A stretch of 64,000 nt of DNA from Calamus simplicifolius (Eukaryota; Streptophyta; Magnoliopsida; Arecales; Arecaceae): contig UESW01004829.1 in assembly GCA_900491605.1 (NCBI GenBank), forward strand, positions 382,751-446,750, given 5' to 3'. Made by a program: the position numbers and the translations under genes. Positions 47,988-59,264 of this stretch are shown here, one piece after another (positions within the stretch are counted from its first letter, which is position 1; every line of letters begins with the position of its first letter). The notes beneath the pieces are model-generated. The model made no database searches and was not told the DNA's origin. It worked only from the letters and a program-made list of their open reading frames with translations.

Positions 47988-48739
47988 TGTTGATGCCAAA
48001 TCACTTTTGATGAAAGTCGGGCGAGCAGAGATCTCTACGGGTCTTTGGGAGTGCGAAGAGGTCACCTTCTTCCTCCGAGAGCCTGCAAAAAGTCCCGGAC
48101 CGATGGTTCCGTGGGGACCCTCGATGCTCAAGTTAGTGGCTTGTAGAATAGAAATTTCTTATCAGAGAGTAAAGCTTGAGAGCCCCCTCGAGTTGCGAGC
48201 TAGGGTCCTCCTTTTATACCTGTCTGGGGGTCTCTTTTACCCCGTATAGTTGGAACCGTCGAATCTCTTCTGTTGTTAGGATAAGCTCTGTGAACGGCAG
48301 GCGGATGCGCCGTTGCTGAGTGGGTGCCGTACATATCGGCAACTATACAATGTGTTGGTAACTGCCCATGATTCTAGCAAAAGGTGGGCGAGTGGACTGC
48401 GCGGTAGTTGGTGTTTTAAATCTGCTCAGCATTAGAAGCTGGCTTCATGGCTGAAGTGTCAAAGGTTGAGGCCGAGAGCCGATACCAGAGCCAAGGCCGA
48501 GGTCGAGAGCCGATTCCAGAGCCGAGGCCGAGGCCGAGAGCCGATGTCGAAGCCGAGATCGAGGCCGAGGCCGAGCCTTAGGCTAGGAACGAGGCCAAAG
48601 CCGAGGCTGGAGCCGGGACTGAGGCCAATGCCAAGGCTAAAGCCGAGACCGCTGCTAGGAGCTGGTTGAAATCATTATGGTGCTTCGAAGGTTGCGCGAG
48701 CTGTTACTGTGCCACCAGGGGGCGTGATCAGTCAGATCA
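47988..48739 (-). other. E3 3' LTR
   Basis: Starts TGTTGATGCC, ends CAGATCA. A minus-strand TATAAAAG lies near 48211-48219. 48450-48650 is a GAGGCCGAGAGCCGA-type repeat. It is 32 bases shorter than its partner, equal to one repeat unit. Confidence 0.88.
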
Positions 48740-48757
48740 GATGCCCCCCCACCCCTG
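48740..48757 (-). other. E3 polypurine tract
   Basis: The minus strand reads AGGGGTGGGGGGGCATC immediately before the LTR start TGATCTGAC, the same form as in E1. Confidence 0.8.
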
Positions 48758-49051
48758 AGATGGGTGGGTGCGTACTCAGCAACGAAAGGGGTGATAGTAT
48801 CCGCAGCACCCGCCTGGTGGCTGATCTTGGTGTCATCATTTCGTCCGTTCGGGTTGTTGGGATTGGGCAGGATTTTTCTCAGGCGATAAACCATGAAAAA
48901 GGTGGGTGCCATCATTGCGGTGAGGGCACCGCTGTCCTCTCATTGGTGAGGTTCCTTGTGCTCTGTGCACCGGGTGGGCACCGAATTGATTTCCAATAGG
49001 AAGTAGACGCGTGGCCGACCCAGAGGCAAGCGGGATTATTTGAAACACAAG

Positions 49052-49059
49052 TATAAAAG
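49052..49059 (+). promoter_or_regulatory. TATA box for the E3 antisense ORF
   Basis: TATAAAAG on the plus strand, 137 bases before the first ATG of the antisense ORF at 49196; a pyrimidine-rich leader lies between. Confidence 0.55.
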
Positions 49060-49195
49060 GGGACGTCCTGGATGCGGGCCACTTCCACTGCTTTCGTCTT
49101 CTTCCCTACCCCGATCCTATTCAAGCCTGTTCATCTTCACCTAAGCCCTTCGTCCCTGACTCGATCCTTCAATCCTTCAGGTTAGTTTTGCTTCC

Positions 49196-51579
49196 ATGGC
49201 CTCCTCATCTCTTTCGTGCTCGATTTCTGATTCTAGGGGCTACTCCCCCGACCCTTCACAGCCTTCTTCTTCTCCTCCACCCAGTTGGTCCACCTTTGCG
49301 GAGGGCGCTCCATTGGAGCAGCAGCGGTCCGCTGGGCAACCTCCCGCCGGAGATCGCCCGGCCGCCGGACGGGCTCGTGCTCAGCACCGTTCGGCCACCG
49401 CCGACCCTTCTTCCCATGAGAGGCAGTCCCCGAGAGGACTGCCTCTATCATGACTGCCCAAGAGATAATCAATCTTAGGGCTCAATACCGAATCCCAACC
49501 GACCTTCGCCTTTACCGACCTTTACCATATGATAGAGTAACCTCTTCCTACCCGGGCCGGGTCGCCCTTTACGAACACTATTTTAAGGCTGGCCTTCGTA
49601 TTTCCATCCTCCCATTCATACTTAACATATTAGATCGGTATTCCTTAACTTTGGCACAGCTAGTCCCCAATTCCATCTGAACCCTTGTCGATTTCTTAGT
49701 ATTATGCCACCTCCATAGGATAGAGGCTAGAATTTCTCTCTTTCGTTGCTTCTACACCCTTAGGAAACAATCAGGGTGGTGGTCTTTCGCTCCCAGGCCT
49801 TCCAGATCCCTTAAACTGTACCTTCCTTCTTCCATCAAAGGTTGGAAAGATAGGTTTTTCTTTGCCCATATCGAGGGGGTGAAGACCGAGTGGGGGGTTC
49901 CCAACACCGAGCCAAACAAGAACCCGTCTGTGCTACCGAAGGACCGAGAGGCATTCGAGCAGTTGATCACTGCCGACGTTCTCTAATGCAATCAACTGCT
50001 AGCCGAAGAGAATCTTCGGCTAGCAGGCCTTATTCCGGATGATGGTGAGCAGCATACCCTTTTCATCCCTTCCTGCTTTCCTTTCCTTTTCCTCCTTTGA
50101 TTTGAGCTCTTTGATTTACAGGCATGGCACCATCGTTGCACAGGATAAGATAAGCCGCCACAAAAAAATGAAAGGCCAAAGTGGATGGGGCCCCTGCCAA
50201 CCCTACCGAGAAAAGGGCCACCATCAAGATTGTCAAGAGAACCGAGGCTGGAGAGGCCTTAGGAAGGAATGAGGTAGAAAGGGCTGAGGCCAGAGAGGCC
50301 TCAAGAAGAAACGAGGTAGAAAGGGCCGAGGCCGGAGAGGCCTCAGGAAGGGACGAGGCGGAAAGGGCCGAGGCCAGAGAGGCATAGGGAAGGAACGAGG
50401 TGGATGAAAGGGAACAACCACCAGCACCACCCCCATCTCCCATTGATCTGACCGGGACTTCTCCGGGGCAAGAAACCAAAGTATTGCCACCACTGTCCGC
50501 TATTCCTGAGGCGGAGCCAACCGTTTCGGCCGTCGGGCCAATTCCAGAGGTCGCCCTATCCGATGAAGGGGCAGGGACAGAGTCTTTGCAGGCTGAAGCC
50601 AGTGGAAGCACCGGTGGCATCCGACCCAGTGCCGATGGCCACCGAGGCCATAAAGGAGGACGAGGCTGACGCGCCCTCCTTTCATCAATCCTACTACATC
50701 ATAGCTGCTGGGCTGAAAGGACGATGGCCCAGGCCTTCGTACCAGAGATCCATAGGTTCCTTCAGAACCAAAGGACCTCCATATTTTTCTGGGAGGCATC
50801 TGTAGCGCACTTCTGGGTAAGTACTCTTCCAACGCTAACCTCTAGAACCATAGTTCCCTCACCTAACTCGAATGATCTTTGTACAGGTGCTAAACTCTTT
50901 GACCACCATCAGGGGCCTTTTAACTCAGGCCGAGGCCACCATCGACCAGTCACAGGAAGACACCAACCAGGCCCGGGCCAGGGCAGACGAGGCTGAAGCC
51001 GCTCTGAGGATTGCCCAAGATGAAGTGGCCCGGGTGCAAAGGGCCGAAGCCGAGGCTGAAGCTACCCGATTTAGGAACTTGGCCTGGGCTGAAAAGGCAG
51101 AGGAGGTGCTGAAAGTGGCTCAGCACTGGGCAGCCAATGAGCTTGACAACGCTTAGGTGTCAGAGGAAAAGCAAAAGGTGGCCGAAGAGAAGCAAAAAGC
51201 TGCTGAAGCGAAAGTGTACTTGTTGAAGCACCGATTGCACTCTGCCACCATTGAGATAGGAGTGGCCAAGGAGCGAGCCAAAAATGCCGAGGAAATCGCT
51301 CGCCGGGCTGATGCTGAGATAGCCCATCTGAGGGCGGCGGTGACCAAGGCCGAGAAGAAGGCCGCTGAGGCCGAGAAGAAGGCCGTCGAGGCTATAGAGG
51401 ATTTCAGGAAGTCCGATACCATTGACAAGGAGCTGGCCGAGACAACTACATTTGCATATGATGGTAGCTTCCAAGATTGCAAGGAGAAAATACGAAGACT
51501 CTACGGCCTCGACGGAATTGAAGAGTTAATGCCAAATGAAGTTCCTGAGGATGATGACTCAGCTCCAGCCGAACCTTGA
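49196..51579 (+). pseudogene. E3 antisense ORF: Transposase_28-like domain plus coiled coil
   Basis: 49196-49453 is a Ser/Pro-rich leader (MASSSLSCSISDSRGYSPD). 49450-49680 reads AQYRIPTDLRLYRPLPYDRV and YFKAGLRISILPFILNIL, the same domain as in E1 at 6239; a stop follows, then the domain continues to about 49985. A short intron (donor GATGATG|GTGAGC near 50042, acceptor TTTACAG near 50122) leads to repeats of RNEVERAEAREAS (50250-50400) and a Pro-rich linker. After a second intron (acceptor near 50886) a long coiled coil runs 50887-51579, interrupted by one TAG at 51154, and ends with YDGSFQDCKEKIRRLYGLDG. Function unknown; the family is known from Tat elements. Confidence 0.75.
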
Positions 51580-51934
51580 ATTTTCTTTTTATTGTATCAA
51601 GTCCAACTTGATTGGCAATTTTTTAGGCTCGATTTACCATTAATGAAAACTATTTTGATCCAAGCTGTCATTTAATTTGCACCGTAGCCAGCAAGTTTTC
51701 TAGCAAATAGGATAACGCGAGTAGACCGGTGCAAGTCCATCCTAGGAAATAGTCGAGGCCGATGCAAAGGCTGTAAGGGAGTAATGCGCCGACACGAAGC
51801 ATGTTTAGGGAAGGCACTGGGTTAGAGTATCCCCAGTTTAGCTCGAGGGCCGGTATGAATTCCGATTAGAATGCCAAAACGAAGCCAAGCGAAGCACCGA
51901 TGCATGACCGGGCCACTGCGCTGACACGGAATTG

Positions 51935-52425
51935 AACCGTGTCGAGGTGGAGTCGGGCTTCAGTGCTGATGCGGAGCTGGGCTTAGGTGCCGATGCGGAG
52001 TCGGGCTTTAGGTGCCGACGTGGAGTCGGGCTTAAGGTGCCGATGCGGAGTCGAGCTTCAGGTGCCGACACAGAGCCGAGCTTCAGGTGGCGACGTGGAG
52101 CTGGGCTTTGGGTGGCGACGCGGAGCCGGGCTTCAGGTGCCGATGCGGAGCCGGGCTTTGGGTGATGACGCGGAGCCGGGCTTCAGGTGCCGACACGGAG
52201 CCGGGCTTTCATGCCAATGCGAAGCCGGGCTTGGGTTCCGATGCGGAGCCGGGCTTCAGGTGCCGACGCAGAGTCAAGCTTCAGGTGCCAATGCGAAGCC
52301 AAGCTTCAGGTGCCAATGTGGAGCCGGGCTTCAGGTGCCGATGCGGAGTCGGGCTTCAGTGCCGACGCAGAGCCAGGCTTAGGGTGCCGATGCGGAGCTG
52401 GGCTTTAGGTGAAGCGGGATTGCTC
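51935..52425. repeat. E3 tandem repeat, about 26 bp unit
   Basis: GGTGCCGATGCGGAGCCGGG and variants recur about 18 times in direct order between the antisense ORF and the end of pol. Frames through it are repeat translation. Confidence 0.9.
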
Positions 52426-52494
52426 AGACATTTCCGTTAGCAAGAAAATGAATAGTATTCTAGCAGACATTCTCAAACTAAAGACATTAACAAA

Positions 52495-54860
52495 CTATTG
52501 ATAGTACCGACGTAGGTTGTTCGTGTTCCAAGTGTGAGGTAAAGCTTTCCCGTCCAGCCCCTCAATTTTGTATGCTCCATGGTGGAGTGCCTCCATGACT
52601 CGATAGGGTCCCTCCCATTTCGGCGCTAGCTTGCCTCCTTCCGTCGGCTTTGAAACTTCGGCTCGTCGGAGGACTAGGTCTCTTGGCAGGAACGTCTTGG
52701 GGCGGATGCGAGCATTGTAATACCTAGCTGTTCTTTGTCAGTAAGCTGCCATTCGGAGTCGCGCTCGGTCTCGTAGTTCTTCCACTAGGTCGAGGTTGGC
52801 CCGCAGCTGATTTGGGTTGTCCCCCTCACTGTACAAATCCATCCGGGGGCTCGGGGCGCCTATTTCAACAGGAATAACAGCTTCGGACCCAAAGACTAGG
52901 CTGAAGGGAGTCTCTCCGATGGGGGCTTGCGGCGTTGTGTGGTAGGCCCATAGCACATTGGGGAGCTCCGCCACCCACCTTCCTTTGCAATTATCTAGCC
53001 GGGCTTTAAGTCCTTGAAGAATAATGTGGTTGGTCACCTTGGCCGCGCCGTTGGCCTGAGGATGCCCTACTGAGGTGAACCGCTGATGGATGCCTAGCTC
53101 AGCGCAGAATTCTCGAAAGGGTGCGTTGTCAAACTGTTGGCCATTGTCGGTGATGAGGGCATGCGGCAGTCCGAACCGGCATACTATAGATTTTTAGAAA
53201 AAGGATCTCACCTTGCCCTCGGTGATCTTGGCGAGTGCTTCGGCTTCGATCCACTTAGTGAAATGGTCGATGGCTACCAACAAGAACTTGCGCTGACCGA
53301 AGGTTGGAGGGAATGGTCCCAAGATGTCCATACCCCACTGGGCAAAGGGCCAAGGTGCAACCAGGAGGGTCAGCTGGGACGTCGGCTACCGCTAGATGTT
53401 GGCATAGCGTTGGCAACTATCGCACCTCTTGATGAGCTCGGACACATCCTCCCTTATTGTCAGCCAGTAGTATTCTTGCCGCAGGGCTTTGTATGCCAGG
53501 GCTCTGCCTCCCAGGTGACTTCACATATGCCCTCATGGATTTTCCGTAGAATGTAATCCGCTTCCATGGAGCCGACACATTTGAGGACCAGGTACGAGAA
53601 TGACCTTCAGTAGAGCTTTCCTTCCATCATTAGAAACTTCAGGGCCCGTCGCTTGAGCAGCTTAGCCTCAATCGGGTCTTCAGGGAGGGCACCATCGGTA
53701 AGATACCGGATATAAGTGTCCATCCAAGAGGGCTCCTGCTCGATTGGCAGGTTCTCCTCTGTTGCTTCGATGCTTGGGGCTTCCAGATGCTCTACGTAGG
53801 TTCTTCCCAAAACCTCGTCAGCTGAGGTGGCTAGTCGGGATAGAGCGTCAGCTCTGGCATTCCCCCTTTGAGGAATGTAGCTGACACTGAAGTAGGCTAA
53901 GGGAGAGGCTTGTGACTGCACCATGCTTAAGTAACAGGACATAGCAGGATCCCGCGCCTCGTACTCTCCTCTGATTTGGCCGGTCACTAGCTAGGAGTAA
54001 GTGAATGCTCTAAGGCATTTCACCTCGAGCTCTCAAGCCAATCTTATCCCTGACAGTAGGGCTTCATACTTAGCCTGATTGTTGGTGGCTGGGAAAAGAA
54101 AACAAAGGGCGTATTCGGTCACAACTCCATCTGGACTAGCCAGGATGAGGCCCGCTCCGCTCCCTTGGGAATTTGATGCTCCGTCCATGTGAAGGATTCA
54201 ATCATCCCCTCTGGTTCCAAGACCCAATGGGTTTGCATGGGACTCTTCTGGTTGCTCCTGTGCCCAAGTGCACTCGACCAAGAAATCTGCCAAGACTTGA
54301 GACTTCATAGCTGACCTAGGATGGAACGACAAGTTGAATTCTCCCAGCTAGAGCGCCCACTTCACCAGCTGGCCAGAGGTGTCAGGATGAGAGAGGACCG
54401 CCTTGAGTGGTTGGTCTGTGACCACCACGATTGGATGAGCTTGAAAATAAGGTCGGAGGCGCTGGGCGAAAACAATCAATGCGAAGATAATCTTCTCAAC
54501 TCTCGAATATCTGATCTTCACATCATGGAGCACCTTGCTGGTGTAATATACTGGCTTTTGCACCCCATCGGCATCCATGCGGACGAGCACAGAGCTGACA
54601 GCTTTGGAAGAGGCTGCGAGATACAGAAGAAGCTCTTCCCTACCCCTTGGCTTGGATAGCAATGGCGGGGTGGATAGGAATTCTTTCAATCCCTCGAAGA
54701 CCTTCTGGCACTCCCTCGTCCATTCGAAGCTGTTGACTTTGCGCAGTGCCTTAAAGAAAGGCAAGCATCTCTCCACGGACTTGGACAAAAAATGGCTCAA
54801 GGCCACCACCCTTCCAGTCAGGCATTGCACTTCCTTTTTGTTTACCAGAGATCTCATGTC
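52495..54860 (-). pseudogene. E3 RNase H and integrase
   Basis: Pol ends at the TAG at 52497-52495 after NTNNLRRYYQ. Just before it is GPYRVMEALHHGAYKIEGLD. 53037-52738 is WAYHTTPQAPIGETPFSLVF and on. The integrase core lies around 53500-53040. 53987-53607 has RGNARADALSRLATSADEV (second RNase H to INT linker). 54857-54348 is RT end plus RNase H (VKKEVQCLTGRVVALSHFL-type, PVYYTSKVLHDVKIRYSRVE). Several frameshifts. Confidence 0.8.
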
Positions 54861-54974
54861 TAATATGGCTCAAATCTTGTCGGGGTTTGCTTCAATCCCG
54901 CGTTGTGTCACCATGAAATCCAAGAACTTTCCCGCTGTCACCCCTAAGACACACTTGTGGGGGTTCATCCTCAT

Positions 54975-55994
54975 CTAATACCGACGGAGGTTGCCGAAGG
55001 TTTCCTCCAGGTCAGCAATGTAATTAGTGGTATGGATGCTCTTGGTCAGCATGTCATCCACGTACACCTCCATGTTGCGTCCAATATGGTCTTCATAGAT
55101 TTTGTTCATTAGCCTCTGGTAAGTGGCTCCCGCGTTCTTTAGTCCAAATGGCATCACCTTATAACAGTATATTTCCTTCTCTATTACAAATGAAGTAGCT
55201 TCCTCGTCAGCTGGGTCCATCTTGATTTGGTTGTACCTCGAGAAGGCATTCATGAAGCTCAGGGTTTCATGTCCAGACGTAGCATCCACCAACTGATCAA
55301 TCCGAGGCAACGGGAAGTTGTCCTTGGGGCATGCTTTGTTGAGGTCAGTAAAGTCCACGCACATCCTCCAGCTTCCGTTAGCCTTACGAACCATCACGAC
55401 ATTGGCTAGCCAATTGGGGTAATGGACTTCTTGAATGTGGCCCGCCGCTTCCAGCTTGTGGATCTCTCCGTCTATGGCCAGCTGTCGGTCTGAGGTGAAG
55501 CTTCTCTTCTTCTGCCGGATAGGTCGACATCCTAGTTTGATATTGAGTTTGTGAGTGATTACCTCCTCAGGGATGCCTAGCATGTCGGAGGATGACCACG
55601 CAAAGATGTTGGAGTTCGCGCGTAAGAAAACAAGGGGTTGACCACGTGCTTCCTCCGGAAGTAAGGCCCCAAGCTGGATGGTTTTCGTCGGGTCCTCTCC
55701 CAATGGGAAGGTTAGCAGATGCTCAGTCGGCTCCCCCCTTTTCTCCAAGTCTCGGGGGTCGAACGGCTCGGGCGCGGTTGCCGGCGTCAACTCTTGCGGA
55801 CTAGGGGCCAAGTGATAGCAGAGCAGTAATGGACTCTGTGTTACCCTCATCTTCCCAACTCCTTCATCGGTAGGAAACTTTACAAGTAACCTTTTAGTAG
55901 AGATAACAGCATCCAACAGGTTCAAACCAGGCCTTCCCAGGATAGCATTATAAGCCAGTGGGACCCAGACCACTAGGAAATTTATGACAACCAT
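54975..55994 (-). pseudogene. E3 protease end and reverse transcriptase
   Basis: A 339-codon open frame: YNAILGRPGLNLLDAVI (protease end), RSFTSDRQLAIDGEIHKLEA, CVDFTDLNKACPKDNFPLPR, SFMNAFSRYNQIKMD, YKVMPFGLKNAGATYQRLM, MEVYVDDMLTKS. The first RT catalytic Asp (normally MDAFSGY) is Asn, so polymerase activity is lost although the frame is open. The protease active-site half lies upstream near 56200-56150 (ILVDSGNSIDV-like). Confidence 0.85.
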
Positions 55995-55999
55995 GCTCT

Positions 56000-57940
56000 A
56001 ACACGGCAGAGTCCTGTCTGTGACAAGGAGAGTGATCTCTCCTTTGACCCTCACAGAATCTCAGTAAAACCCATCAAGGGTGTGGTAACGAGTCGAAGAG
56101 AGGAGTTAGACAGGTTCATCCAAACAAAAGCTTCATAGCTCAAAACGTCAATGGAATTTCCACTGTCTACCAAAATTCTCTTTACAGGGTGTTTGGCTAT
56201 TGTCATTGACATGACGATACTATCGTCATGTTTGTTAACTATCCTATCTAAATCCTTTCTTAAAAAAGGAATTACAGAATCTAACCCCTCATGCTGCCTG
56301 TTGGAATTGCTACTTTCCCCTCAGGAAATCATAGCTATAGTCTTTTCCGTTGGAGTGTTGTCTGCGCTGATCTGAGGTGCAGAAAGCATCGACAGGCCTG
56401 GGGCAATGGAGGTTCCTTTTCGGACAAACTTGCCTAAGTGATCTTGCTGGACAAGTTCTTTAATGGCCTTCTTCAATAGGCGGCAGTCTTCAGTGTCGTG
56501 ACCGTAGTCCCTGTGATATCGGCAGTAGAGTTCCTTGCTGCGGGGAACCCCTGGCTTCATGGGGGGTGGACACCGAAAGTAGGGCTCATCCTTGATCTCT
56601 AATAGAATGTAAGATATTGGAGCGAGGAGAGGAGTGAACTGCTCCTTGGGAATGAGAGTTTGAGGCCGGTTATTTGAGCGACGAGATGGCTCAGACTTTC
56701 TGGATCGTCCTCCAGCAAGTTCCGAGGATATTAGCTTCTTGCTGGAACCTTTGTCGGCCTCCCTCCTGGAAGAGTCCACTTCGTTGATGCAAATATACTT
56801 CTACGCCGGCTCAGCAATTCGGCATAGGAGCTGGAAGGCTTCTTGTCCAGGGAGTAGGCAAATCTAGAAGGACGAAGTCCTCGCTTCAGGGCTAGAGTGG
56901 CCATGGAATCCTCAAGGTTATAAATCTCGAGTGCGGCTTCCTTGAATCGAGTGACGAAGTCCTTCAGGGTTTTGCCGCTCCTTTGCTGGACGGCGAACAG
57001 GCTATCAGCCACCCGAGAGATCTTTCGGCATACATCAAAGTGGGCCAGGAAAGATCGCTCGAGTTGCCTGAAAGAGTTGATACTACGTGGTGGTAAACGG
57101 AAATACCACGCACGCGCTGCCTTTCGAAGCATGGCTGGAAAGGCAATACAAGAAGAGAGTCTGTCGCCCCCTGGACTTGTATAAGGACCTTATAGCTCTT
57201 CAGGTGATCTAGGGGGTCTGTGGTGCTGTCGTACAGGTCCAACTAGGGAAGACGGAACCGAGGTAGGACCGGCTCTTCCATAATACGGTGAGAGAGTGGG
57301 GGACAGTGGTCGTAGTCCGTCCCATGGGGGTTGGTGATCTTGCGGCTGAGCTCCTCCAACCGTTGATGATACTCCTTCAGCCGTTGCTCGGCCCGACGAG
57401 CGGTCTTCCTGTTAGCATCTTCTCTTGAGGATTCAGAAGATGAAGATGAGGAAGGCTGTCGGTGCAAGGGATGCACATGCCTTGGTTCTTTCTCACCATG
57501 CTGTCTGTGAGAGTGATCAGAATGGTGGGAAAGAGACCATCGTCGCTTGGAGGTCTCCCGGCGACGAGGCTTCGGAGGCGAGTGGTAGGAGGCCACAGGA
57601 GGGGTCCTGCCTCGATGAGGTTGACTAGCTCCATGACCTTCCATATGTGGCGGAGGTGGTTGAGGTGGCGTAGGCATGGCGGCAGTGCCCTGATTCTGCA
57701 GTTCCCGCACCACCGCCATCAGGTCTTACACCTGATGAGTCAGGGCATCGAACCGATCGCCTGGCTAGCCTGCGATTGCATAGGAGGCGGAACAGGTAGG
57801 TTGCCTCCGACTGTTTAGCCCACAGGAGACATCCTGCAGCTTGGCTGGTGGAAGCTTCCTGTGCTTGAGTGACCACCATCTTCTTCCTTACAGAGGTCAT
57901 GGGGTCGCAAATGCGTGAGGGTAAACGTCTGTCTGTCATG
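56000..57940 (-). pseudogene. E3 gag and protease start
   Basis: The N-terminal region (57940-57243) is Pro/Arg/Ser-rich. The gag core 57132-56940 reads KAARAWYFRLPPRSINSFRQ and LERSFLAHFDVCRK. A zinc-type motif YCRYHRDYGHDTEDCRLLKK lies at about 56530-56470. Frameshifts separate the blocks near 57243, 57125 and 56800. Confidence 0.75.
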
Positions 57941-57947
57941 GCCCCCC

Positions 57948-57964
57948 TACCTAGCGCCCCAATC
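57948..57964 (-). other. E3 primer-binding site
   Basis: The minus strand reads GATTGGGGCGCTAGGTAGGG after the LTR end, in the same position as in the other three elements. Confidence 0.65.
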
Positions 57965-58748
57965 CATTGCTGCCAAATCACTTTTGATGAGAGTCGGGCG
58001 AGCAAAGATCTCTACGGGTCTTTGGGAGTGCGAAGAGGTCACCTTCTTCCTCCAAGAGCCTGCAAAAAGTCCCGGACCGTGGTTCCGATGGGGACCCTCT
58101 GACGCTCAAGTTAGTGGCTTGTAGAACATGAATTTCTTATCAGATAGTAAAGCTTGAGAGCCCCCTCGCGTTGCAAGCTAGTGTCCTCCTTTTATACCTG
58201 TCTGGAGGTCTCTTTTACCCTGTATAGTTGGAACCGTTGAATCTCTTCTGTTGTTAGGATAAGCTCTGTGAACGGCAGGCGGGTGCGCTGTTGCTGAGTG
58301 GGTGTCGTACATATCGGCAACTGTACTGTGTGTTGGTAACTGCCTGTGATTCTAGCAAAAGGTGGACGAGTGGACTGCGCGGTAGTTGGTGTTTTAAATT
58401 TGCTCAGCATTAGAAGCTAGCTTCATGGCTGAAGTGTCAAAGGCCAAGGCCGAGAGCCGATTCTAGAGCCAAGGCCGAGGCCGAGAGCCGATTCCAGAGC
58501 CAAGGCCGAGGCCGAGAGCCGATTCCATAGCCGAGGTTGAGGCCGAGAGCCGATGTCGAAGCCGAGATCGAGGCTGAGGCCGAGCCTTAGGCTGGGAATG
58601 AGGCTGAAGCCGAGGCTGGAGCTGGGACTGAGGCCAATGCCAAGGCTGAAGCCGAGACCATTGCTAGGAGCCGGTTGAAATCATTATGGTGCTTCGAAGG
58701 CTGCGCGAGCTATTACTGTGCCACCAGGGGGCGTGATCAGTCACATCA
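57965..58748 (-). other. E3 5' LTR
   Basis: Partner of 47988-48739, with a few differences per hundred bases where I aligned them by eye. It has one extra 32-base repeat unit near 58450-58530. A minus-strand TATAAAAG lies near 58189-58197. Confidence 0.88.
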
Positions 58749-58940
58749 TAATTAGTGGGGTTTATCTTCCTAGCTGTAACCATTGAGTAAGTTCCCAATT
58801 TATGAGAATAACTTTTATTTCTTAGTAATTAGATTTCCATTGCTTTTGAAATTCATGTTTTTTCTTCAAAACTGATCAAAAGCATGATCTCTGTCTCTTG
58901 GTGTTATCCTGGATTCAGCTTATTTATGATTTACGTGCAG
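58749..58940 (+). other. Remainder of the MENG last intron
   Basis: AT-rich intron sequence between the E3 target duplication and the last-exon acceptor; nothing else seen. Confidence 0.8.
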
Positions 58941-59041
58941 GGAAAGAGTTGGAGACTCTTGCCAAAGAAGTGGGATTTTCCAACGCTAAGCACTATGAAA
59001 TTGCTGGAGGCCTCATGGGAAATTTGGTGGCGACTAGGTAA
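58941..59041 (+). CDS. MENG: MENG last exon
   Basis: Acceptor TACGTGCAG. 101 bases; encodes GKELETLAKEVGFSNAKHYE and ends in GNLVATR with TAA at 59039-59041. It lies 193 bases beyond the right LTR of E3. Confidence 0.92.
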
Positions 59042-59196
59042 TGAACAGGTAGGTACTTAGGGTGTAACTTGGGACTTTTAACCACTAAATTTTGGAATGC
59101 CGATTGTTAAAGAGCCATTGCCTTGTAAATTAGGAGACATGGAACCATTCCGAGCACTTGGTCGGTTGCTTATAGAACTAATACGCTTTTGAATGT
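59042..59196 (+). other. MENG 3' flank before E4
   Basis: 155 bases of probable 3' UTR, interrupted by E4. No AATAAA poly(A) signal is visible in it. Confidence 0.6.
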
Positions 59197-59264
59197 TGTT
59201 GGGGGGTAAAATCGTCATTGCATCAATATCCGTGCGAGGCGGCTAAGGCTGACCCCCTCCCTTC

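Larger units (their letters stand above)
47988..58748 (-). mobile_element. E3: Tat-type Ty3/gypsy element in the last MENG intron
   Basis: LTRs 47988-48739 and 57965-58748, flanked by TAATC (47983-47987) and TAATT (58749-58753), a five-base duplication with one mismatch. Order on the minus strand: LTR, PBS, gag, PR, RT, RNase H, INT, 26 bp repeat, antisense ORF, polypurine tract, LTR. 10.76 kb in all. It is antisense to MENG. The ancestral intron would have been about 0.66 kb. Dead by frameshifts and an RT active-site change. Confidence 0.92.
45573..59041 (+). pseudogene. MENG: MENG: demethylphylloquinone methyltransferase, six exons, N-terminus missing and frame broken
   Basis: UbiE/MenG-family SAM methyltransferase. 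In plants this plastid enzyme makes the final methylation to phylloquinone (vitamin K1), the photosystem I electron carrier. Six exons join in phase: 45573-45663, 46347-46435, 46788-46921, 47010-47071, 47412-47513, 58941-59041. Landmarks in order: DRVLDLCCGSGDLAFLL (SAM motif I), WIEGDALDLPF, FDAITVGYGLRN, MKEMLRVLKPG, RVSILDFNKS, WMIDNVAVPVA, HYEIAGGLMGNLVATR then TAA. All introns are GT-AG. Missing: the transit peptide and the first catalytic-domain exon, not found upstream in the window. Exon E has two extra bases in GAGAGAG (47467-47473), giving a stop at 47484. The last intron is 11.4 kb because E3 sits in it. Either a pseudogene or a functional gene with an assembly indel and a remote first exon. 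Confidence 0.9.

Noticed and set aside
51932..52440. Cys/Arg-rich open frames resembling a small secreted peptide family
   Set aside because: Translation of the 26 bp E3 repeat; no signal peptide or start conservation.
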